Part shown: one piece after another, positions 57,722 through 64,000 of the stretch | Layout of the letters: each line of letters opens with the position of its first letter | Numbering within the stretch: position 1 is the stretch's first letter | Made by a program: the position numbers and the translations under genes | The notes under the pieces: model-generated | What the model saw: the letters and a program-made list of their open reading frames with translations, nothing else | Told to the model about the DNA's origin: nothing | Databases searched by the model: none | NCBI RefSeq assembly: GCF_019443445.1 | Contig: NZ_CP080378.1 | Location: 682,001 to 746,000 of the forward strand | DNA: 64,000 bases | Direction: 5' to 3' | From: Massilia sp. PAMC28688 | GTDB lineage: Bacteria; Pseudomonadota; Gammaproteobacteria; Burkholderiales; Burkholderiaceae_D

Positions 57722-58687
57722 CTACAACCAGCCAGATTTCCTGAACCGGTAATACAGGTAGCCGCACAGCCCAAACATGAAGCTGATCGCCAGCGGGTAG
57801 CCCCAGCGCGATTTCAGCTCGGGCATGAATTCAAAGTTCATGCCCCACACGCCCGCGAACGCCGTGAACACGGCGAAAATCGCCGCCCACGCCGCCAGCC
57901 GCTTGTTCACTTCTCCTTCGTCAATGGCCACCATCGACAGGTTGACCTGGATCGCCGTGGAGATGGTTTCGCGGATCGTATCGAGCGAAGAACTGATGCG
58001 GTACAGGTGATCTTGCACATCGCGAAAATATTCCTGGGTGTCGAAGCAGAAGGCGGGCACCCGTCCGCCATGCAGCTTGCCCACCGCGTCGAGCATGGGC
58101 GCGACGGCATGGCGCAGCACCAGCACCTTGCGCTTGAGTTCATACAGGCGCTCGATGTTGGCCCGCTGTGAACCTTTGATGAAGATGCGGTCCTCGATTT
58201 TCTCCAGCTCCGATTCCAGCATGTCGACCACCGGAAAATAGCGGTCGACGACGGCGTCCATCAGCGCGTACAGCACGAACGACGATCCCTTGCCCAACAG
58301 GTGCGGCTCGCGTTCGGCGCGCGCACGCACGCCCAGAAAGCCGCGGTTGACGTTGTTGCGCGATGAGAGCACATAGTTCTCGGCCACGAAAATATCGACT
58401 TCGCCCACATTCAGCTCGTCGCCGGCCAGCTCCACCGAATGAATGACGACAAACAGCGACTCGCCATATTCTTCAATCTTGGGCCGCTGATTGCCACGCA
58501 TGGCGTCTTCCACCGCCAGTTCGTGCAGGTCGAATTCTTCCTTCATCACGGCCAGTTCGTCCGGCTCCGGCTCGCGCAGGGCGACCCAGACAAAGGTCCC
58601 CGGCATGGCGAGGTAATCGCTGATGGCTTCGACCGTAATGTCCGACAGTTTTTTGCCTTCCTGGTAGGCGACGCAGTTGATCAACAT
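57722..58687 (-). CDS. corA: Magnesium/cobalt transporter CorA
   Basis: A 321-aa inner-membrane ion channel, normally a homopentamer. A long cytoplasmic domain (MLINCVAYQEGKKLSDITVE to about residue 255) leads to two C-terminal membrane helices. The selectivity motif is GVWGMNFEFMPEL (GMN). The tail LCGYLYYRFRKSGWL is typical. The ATG at 58687 fits the family; an in-frame extension of 19 codons upstream is not supported. Confidence 0.95.
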   Translation of the reverse strand: MLINCVAYQEGKKLSDITVEAISDYLAMPGTFVWVALREPEPDELAVMKEEFDLHELAVEDAMRGNQRPKIEEYGESLFVVIHSVELAGDELNVGEVDIFVAENYVLSSRNNVNRGFLGVRARAEREPHLLGKGSSFVLYALMDAVVDRYFPVVDMLESELEKIEDRIFIKGSQRANIERLYELKRKVLVLRHAVAPMLDAVGKLHGGRVPAFCFDTQEYFRDVQDHLYRISSSLDTIRETISTAIQVNLSMVAIDEGEVNKRLAAWAAIFAVFTAFAGVWGMNFEFMPELKSRWGYPLAISFMFGLCGYLYYRFRKSGWL

Positions 58688-58780
58688 AGGGGTCCGTGGT
58701 GTAAAGCTGGCGGGAAGCATCGGTGCACGCGCAGTTGCCCGCACCAGTGCAGGCGCAAGCTTACACCAGCAGGCGCAGTT

Positions 58781-60250
<1,470 letters not shown>

Positions 60251-60322
60251 GTATGCGTGCTTTTCTTGGTGAATGACGATGTACACGGACTGCGATCCTG
60301 GACCCTGCCCGCGCGCCTCGCA

Positions 60323-61411
60323 TCACGGCAGCGGCAGCAGGATCCTGAAATCGGTCAGTCCGGGCCGGCTTTCGCACTCGATCACACCCATGTGCTGCTG
60401 CACGAAGGTTTGCGCCAGTGTCAGCCCCAGGCCGCTGCCGCCATCCCGGCCCGATACCAGCGGGTAGAAAATGCGGTCGCGGATCTGGGGCGAAATGCCA
60501 GGTCCATTGTCAATGATATGCAAGTCTAATGCCAGCCCGTAGCGCACCTTGGCCAGCGTCACCTGGCGCGCCACGCGGGTGCGGAAAATGATCTCGGCGT
60601 CACCGGCGGCGATGCGTTCGCACAGGGCCTGGGCGGCGTTGTGCGCGATATTGAGCACGGTCTGGATCAGCTGCTCCTTGTCGCCCCTGAATTCGGGAAT
60701 CGAGGCGTCGTAATCGCGCCGGATGGTCAGCCCGCTGGGGAACTCGGCCAGCATCAGGCTGCGCACGCGCTCGCACACTTCATGGATATTGACGTCGCCG
60801 ACAATGTGCGGCCGGCGGTGCGGCGCCAGCAGGCGGTCCACCAGGGTCTGCAGCCGGTCCGCTTCCTTGATGATGACCTGGGTGTATTCACGCAGCGCCG
60901 TCAGGTGCAGCGGCGGCAGTTCCAGTTCGAGCAGCTGGGCCGCGCCGCGGATGCCGCCCAGCGGGTTCTTGATTTCGTGGGCCAGGTTGCGCACCAGTTC
61001 CTTGTTGACCTGGCTCTGGTCGAGGATGCGCTCTTCGCGATCGAGCTTCAACTGCTGCACGTTCTCGCGCAGTTCGATCACCAAACCGATGTCCTGGCCG
61101 TCACCGGTGGCCGAGACGATGCTGTGCACATGCAGCGGCGCCTTGCCATTGCGTTCCAGCGTCAGGTCCTGGCGCAGGTCCGCATACTGGTGGGCCAGCG
61201 CCTGGGTGCACAGGCTGTCAAGTTCGTGGGAATTGGCAAACACGCTTGCCAGCGGCTGGCGCAGCAGTGCGCGGCTCGATACTTCCAGCAGGTTCTCGGC
61301 CGCCGCATTGGCATACAGGATCAAGCCATCGGCCCCCAGCAGCAGCACGCTCGAGGCCAGCAGGTCCAGCCCCGCCACCTGCGCCAGGTCAAGCGGCGCG
61401 GTGTCGTTCAT
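60323..61411 (-). CDS. ntrB: Nitrogen regulation sensor kinase/phosphatase NtrB
   Basis: A 362-aa cytoplasmic two-component kinase. A PAS domain (LLASSVLLLGADGLILYANA) is followed by the H box NLAHEIKNPLGGIRGAAQLL with His145. The ATPase lobe has FRGDKEQLIQTVLNIAHNAA (N box), IDNGPGISPQIRDRIFYPLV (G1) and GRDGGSGLGLTLAQTFVQQH (G2). There are no membrane segments, as expected for NtrB, whose activity PII proteins control. The ATG overlaps the stop of the upstream DUF4124 gene (ATGA). Confidence 0.96.
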   Translation of the reverse strand: MNDTAPLDLAQVAGLDLLASSVLLLGADGLILYANAAAENLLEVSSRALLRQPLASVFANSHELDSLCTQALAHQYADLRQDLTLERNGKAPLHVHSIVSATGDGQDIGLVIELRENVQQLKLDREERILDQSQVNKELVRNLAHEIKNPLGGIRGAAQLLELELPPLHLTALREYTQVIIKEADRLQTLVDRLLAPHRRPHIVGDVNIHEVCERVRSLMLAEFPSGLTIRRDYDASIPEFRGDKEQLIQTVLNIAHNAAQALCERIAAGDAEIIFRTRVARQVTLAKVRYGLALDLHIIDNGPGISPQIRDRIFYPLVSGRDGGSGLGLTLAQTFVQQHMGVIECESRPGLTDFRILLPLP

Positions 61412-61950
61412 TTGATGGCCGCGATTTCGCGCTGCAGCGCCTCGATGTTCTTTTCCGAGCGGCCGATGGCCTCGCGCAGGTTGGCCACCCGTTCCAGGTA
61501 CTTGGCGTAATTGCGCTCGCTGCCAAGACGGTCTGGCTCGCCGCCCTTGAATTCGGTCTTGAGATCCTGGAGGCGCTTTTCTTCGGCGCGCATTTCTTCC
61601 AGCAGGATCTCGCGCCGGTCATTGTCGCGCGCCCTTTGCTGCGACGTGTCCACGCGCGGGAAGTCGGACGGCGTGGCCGCCGGCGCGGCCGCGCGTGGCG
61701 GCGCCGAAGCACGGCGCGCGCCGCCCGACGGCGCGGGAATGCTGCTGGCGATGTCGAGCGACTTGCAGCCCGGCTTGTACCGGTCGGTCAGTTCGCGCGT
61801 GCCGCTGGCGTCGACGCACAGGTAGATCTGGGCCTGGGCCGGCAGCTGCGCCAGGGCCAGGCCGAATGCGGCCACGATGGCCAACAGGCGCGCAGCGGAC
61901 GGTCGCGAAGCAGATGGGCTAGTCAGTGTGGTCTCCATGGCATGCATCAC
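61408..61950 (-). CDS. DUF4124-domain secreted protein in the glnA-ntrBC cluster
   Basis: A 180-aa protein with a signal peptide (about residues 1-40, ending LPAQAQ). A short domain follows, IYLCVDASGTRELTDRYKPG with two Cys (LCVD, GCKS), the DUF4124 type. The rest is a long charged helix (RREILLEEMRAEEKRLQDLK to EALQREIAAIK), probably coiled coil. Start choice among GTG 61950, ATG 61947 and ATG 61938 is unclear. It is coupled to ntrB (ATGA), so it is translated with the nitrogen regulators though it has no known role with them. Confidence 0.85.
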   Translation of the reverse strand: MMHAMETTLTSPSASRPSAARLLAIVAAFGLALAQLPAQAQIYLCVDASGTRELTDRYKPGCKSLDIASSIPAPSGGARRASAPPRAAAPAATPSDFPRVDTSQQRARDNDRREILLEEMRAEEKRLQDLKTEFKGGEPDRLGSERNYAKYLERVANLREAIGRSEKNIEALQREIAAIK

Positions 61951-62001
61951 GGTTTGTCCGTGCAGAAAGTAAGTTCAACCCGAATATACAACATCCAATG
62001 C

Positions 62002-62039
62002 AAAACGCGGGGAAAGCCGTTGCTTTCCCCGCGTTTTTT
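62002..62039. terminator. Strong hairpin terminator after glnA
   Basis: AACGCGGGGAAAGC and GCTTTCCCCGCGTT form a 14-bp perfect stem with loop CGTT. On the minus strand (glnA) only four T follow; on the plus strand six do. It would reduce read-through from glnA into the DUF4124-ntrB-ntrC genes. Confidence 0.75.
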
Positions 62040-62107
62040 ACACGGTGCTTACACTTACGATAGCAGCCCGATATCAGGTGCTAACGCATTGGCAATCACC
62101 TTGTCCC

Positions 62108-63523
62108 TTACAGCGAATAGTACATGTCGAATTCGGCCGGATGGGTGGTCATGCGCATGCGTTGTACGTCCTGCATCTTCAGTTCAATGTAGGCATCGAT
62201 CATGCTGTCGCTGAACACGCCGCCGCGGGTCAGGAATTCGCGGTCCTTGTTGAGTGCATCGAGTGCTTCTTCCAGCGAGGCGCACACCGTCGGGATCAGC
62301 GCGTCTTCTTCCGGCGGCAGGTGGTACAGGTCTTTCGACGCTGCCTCGCCCGGGTGGATCTTGTTGGCGATGCCATCGAGGCCAGCCATCAGCAGCGCGG
62401 CGAAGCACAGGTACACATTGGCCAGCGGGTCCGGGAAACGGGTTTCGATACGGCGGCCCTTTGGATTGGCCACGTGCGGAATACGGATCGAGGCGGAGCG
62501 GTTGCGTGCCGAGTAGGCCAGCTTGACCGGTGCTTCAAAGCCGGGCACCAGGCGCTTGTACGAGTTGGTGCCCGGGTTGGTGATGGCGTTCAGGGCGCGC
62601 GCATGCTTGATGATGCCGCCGATGTAGAACAGTGCATCTTCCGACAGGCCGGCATAGCCGTCGCCGGCGAACAGGTTCTTGCCGTCTTTCCAGATCGACT
62701 GGTGCACGTGCATGCCCGAACCGTTGTCGCCAACGATAGGCTTGGGCATGAAGGTGGCGGTCTTGCCGTAGCTGTGGGCCACGTTCCAGATCACGTACTT
62801 CATGTTCTGGGTCCAGTCGGCGCGTTCGACCAGGGTCGAGAACTTGGTGCCGATTTCGTTCTGGCCGGCGCCGGCCACTTCGTGGTGGTGCACTTCAACC
62901 GGGATGCCCATCGCTTCGAGGATCAGGCACATTTCCGAACGCATGTCCTGGAACGAGTCGACCGGTGGCACCGGGAAGTAGCCGCCCTTGACGGTTGGAC
63001 GGTGGCCGCTGTTGCCGCCTTCGATCTTCTTGTCGGTGGCCCAGGACGATTCGTCCGAATCGATCTTGACGAAGCAGCCAGACATGTCGATCTTCCAGCG
63101 CACGGAATCGAAAATGAAGAATTCCGGCTCAGGACCGAAGAAGGCGGTGTCGCCAATGCCGGTCGACTTGAGGTAGGCTTCGGCGCGCTTGGCGATCGAG
63201 CGCGGATCGCGGTCGTAGCCCTTGCCGTCGGAAGGCTCGATGACGTCGCACTGCATGAACAGCGTGGTCTCTTCCATGAACGGGTCGATATTGGCGGTGT
63301 TCGGGTCTGGCATCAGGATCATGTCCGATGCTTCAATGCCCTTCCAGCCGGCGATCGAGGAACCGTCAAACGCATGGCCCGACTCGAACTTGTCCAGGTC
63401 GAAGTGGGAAATCGGCACGGTCACGTGCTGTTCTTTACCACGGGTGTCGGCGAAGCGGAAATCAACGAACTTGACTTCGTTGTCTTTTGCCATTTTCAAG
63501 ACTTCTGCGGCGGTCATTGCCAT
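62108..63523 (-). CDS. glnA: Glutamine synthetase type I
   Basis: A 471-aa subunit of the dodecamer that makes glutamine from glutamate, ammonia and ATP. The beta-grasp part shows [20 protein letters not shown]. Catalytic motifs include [17 protein letters not shown], the metal ligands in [19 protein letters not shown], and the ATP site [15 protein letters not shown]. The adenylylation site is Tyr400 in [11 protein letters not shown], so GlnE in this window can act on it. GGAG precedes the ATG. Expression is predicted to need sigma-54 and NtrC. Confidence 0.97.
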   Translation of the reverse strand: MAMTAAEVLKMAKDNEVKFVDFRFADTRGKEQHVTVPISHFDLDKFESGHAFDGSSIAGWKGIEASDMILMPDPNTANIDPFMEETTLFMQCDVIEPSDGKGYDRDPRSIAKRAEAYLKSTGIGDTAFFGPEPEFFIFDSVRWKIDMSGCFVKIDSDESSWATDKKIEGGNSGHRPTVKGGYFPVPPVDSFQDMRSEMCLILEAMGIPVEVHHHEVAGAGQNEIGTKFSTLVERADWTQNMKYVIWNVAHSYGKTATFMPKPIVGDNGSGMHVHQSIWKDGKNLFAGDGYAGLSEDALFYIGGIIKHARALNAITNPGTNSYKRLVPGFEAPVKLAYSARNRSASIRIPHVANPKGRRIETRFPDPLANVYLCFAALLMAGLDGIANKIHPGEAASKDLYHLPPEEDALIPTVCASLEEALDALNKDREFLTRGGVFSDSMIDAYIELKMQDVQRMRMTTHPAEFDMYYSL

Positions 63524-63586
63524 GCGTTACTCTCCTAATTGAAATGGGGGGCTTGCCGACGTGCGACAAAACTCAAGGGGGATGAT

Positions 63587-63602
63587 AGCAGAAAGCATGC
63601 CA
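63587..63602 (-). promoter_or_regulatory. Sigma-54 promoter of glnA
   Basis: Read on the minus strand, TGGCATGCTTTCTGCT has the diagnostic GG-N10-GC spacing and matches TGGCACG-N4-TTGCW at 6 of 7 and 4 of 5 positions. Transcription would start near 63576, some 50 nt before glnA. Confidence 0.75.
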
Positions 63603-63709
63603 GCCAAAAAAGCATGCCCTTATAGCCACTTGATCGTTGAACCTGCCCGCAATTGACCCTAAACTCCAGTATTCCTGATTTGATATCGATCTTTCGCGAT
63701 ATCAACAGG

Positions 63710-63726
63710 TGCACTGTCATGGTGCG
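63710..63726. promoter_or_regulatory. NtrC-binding site 1 (glnA enhancer)
   Basis: TGCACT-GTCAT-GGTGCG matches the NtrC dyad TGCACC-N5-GGTGCA at 10 of 12 positions. Its centre is about 140 bp upstream of the predicted glnA start site, a usual enhancer distance. Confidence 0.7.
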
Positions 63727-63738
63727 GAAATAAGAGAA

Positions 63739-63755
63739 TGCACTCTTTTGATGCA
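63739..63755. promoter_or_regulatory. NtrC-binding site 2 (glnA enhancer)
   Basis: TGCACT-CTTTT-GATGCA matches the NtrC dyad at 10 of 12 positions. Its centre is 29 bp from that of site 1, close to three helical turns, so two dimers could sit on the same face and cooperate. Confidence 0.7.
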
Positions 63756-63777
63756 GAATGCACGAAAATGGCGAAAA

Positions 63778-63794
63778 CGCATCCGGATGGTGCG
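63778..63794. promoter_or_regulatory. Possible weak NtrC-like site near the divergent gene
   Basis: CGCATC-CGGAT-GGTGCG matches the NtrC dyad at 9 of 12 positions. It lies 34-50 bp before the rhodanese gene, where NtrC could also affect that gene. Confidence 0.35.
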
Positions 63795-63827
63795 CGCAGA
63801 CGTTTCACAATCACCACGGAGCCTGAC

Positions 63828-64000
63828 ATGAGCAACATTGAACACATTCTGGACGCCGCCAGGCAGCGTGCGGCCGGCGCCTATGCCGGTGCGGTCACGC
63901 CGCAGGAAGCATTCACGCTGGTCCAGCAAGACCGGCGCGTCAAGCTGATCGACGTGCGCACCAATGCCGAGCGCGACTGGGTCGGGCGCGTCTGCCTGCC
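63828..64000 (+). CDS. Rhodanese-like domain protein (3' truncated by window)
   Basis: The start ATG 63828 has GGAG 8 nt ahead. The visible 57 residues begin MSNIEHILDAARQRAAGAYA and contain VKLIDVRTNAERDWVGRVCL, the first conserved motif of rhodanese domains (sulfurtransferase fold). The catalytic Cys loop lies beyond the window. It is divergent from glnA and shares its control region. Confidence 0.8.
   Translation, partial: MSNIEHILDAARQRAAGAYAGAVTPQEAFTLVQQDRRVKLIDVRTNAERDWVGRVCL

Noticed and set aside
57495..57767. 90-codon minus frame inside the inverted-repeat element
   Set aside because: It reads through the repeat arms themselves and into the corA end; no transposase or other motif is present.

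Overview
The window looks like chromosomal DNA of a high-GC betaproteobacterium, most likely Oxalobacteraceae (a Massilia/Duganella/Janthinobacterium type). The reasons are the rimP-nusA-infB-rbfA-truB order, very large TonB-dependent receptors, GlnE next to YhdP-nitrilase-TldD, glnA-ntrB-ntrC, and overall codon usage. This is inference from gene content; there is no rRNA in the window to confirm it. Most of the DNA is core genome and no prophage, CRISPR array or complete insertion sequence was found.

Layout. 1-4.8 kb: the end of an unidentified gene, a tRNA-His with its own promoter and terminator, and small poorly characterised genes, including a coupled pair whose second member carries a zinc ribbon; then an MFS transporter, a lipoprotein and a stand-alone TonB C-terminal-type protein. 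4.8-10.1 kb: a chemoreceptor, dusA and typA. 10.1-11.9 kb: a 33-bp tandem repeat and two Hsp20 genes. 12-18.4 kb: the rimP-nusA-infB-rbfA-truB translation/transcription operon (minus strand), with a leader that ends in an intrinsic terminator. 18.5-22.7 kb: rluB, scpB and glk. 22.8-27.4 kb: a peptide-type ABC transporter without a binding protein, followed by a DedA-rhodanese fusion. 27.5-28.8 kb: aroG behind a Phe/Tyr-rich leader peptide and attenuator.

29-31.6 kb: a TonB-dependent receptor. 31.7-38.3 kb: yhdP-nitrilase-tldD. 38.5-41.3 kb: glnE. 41.5-48 kb: two divergent TonB receptors. 48-52 kb: tkt-gap and rsmE. 52.2-55.2 kb: a second Oar-like receptor. 55.6-58.7 kb: an FAD oxidoreductase, a symmetrical AT-rich inverted-repeat element, and corA. 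58.8-64 kb: ntrC, ntrB, a DUF4124 protein and glnA, then the start of a divergent rhodanese gene.

Two functional themes stand out. Nitrogen control: glnA has a GG-N10-GC sigma-54 promoter and NtrC-like enhancer sites, its product keeps the tyrosine that GlnE modifies, and ntrB/ntrC/glnE are all here. Leader-based control: aroG has a complete-looking ribosome-mediated attenuator, rimP has a terminator in its leader, and glk has a HexR-like box. The best candidate for something not widely described is the aroG attenuator (28588-28780), followed by the inverted-repeat element at 57308-57688.
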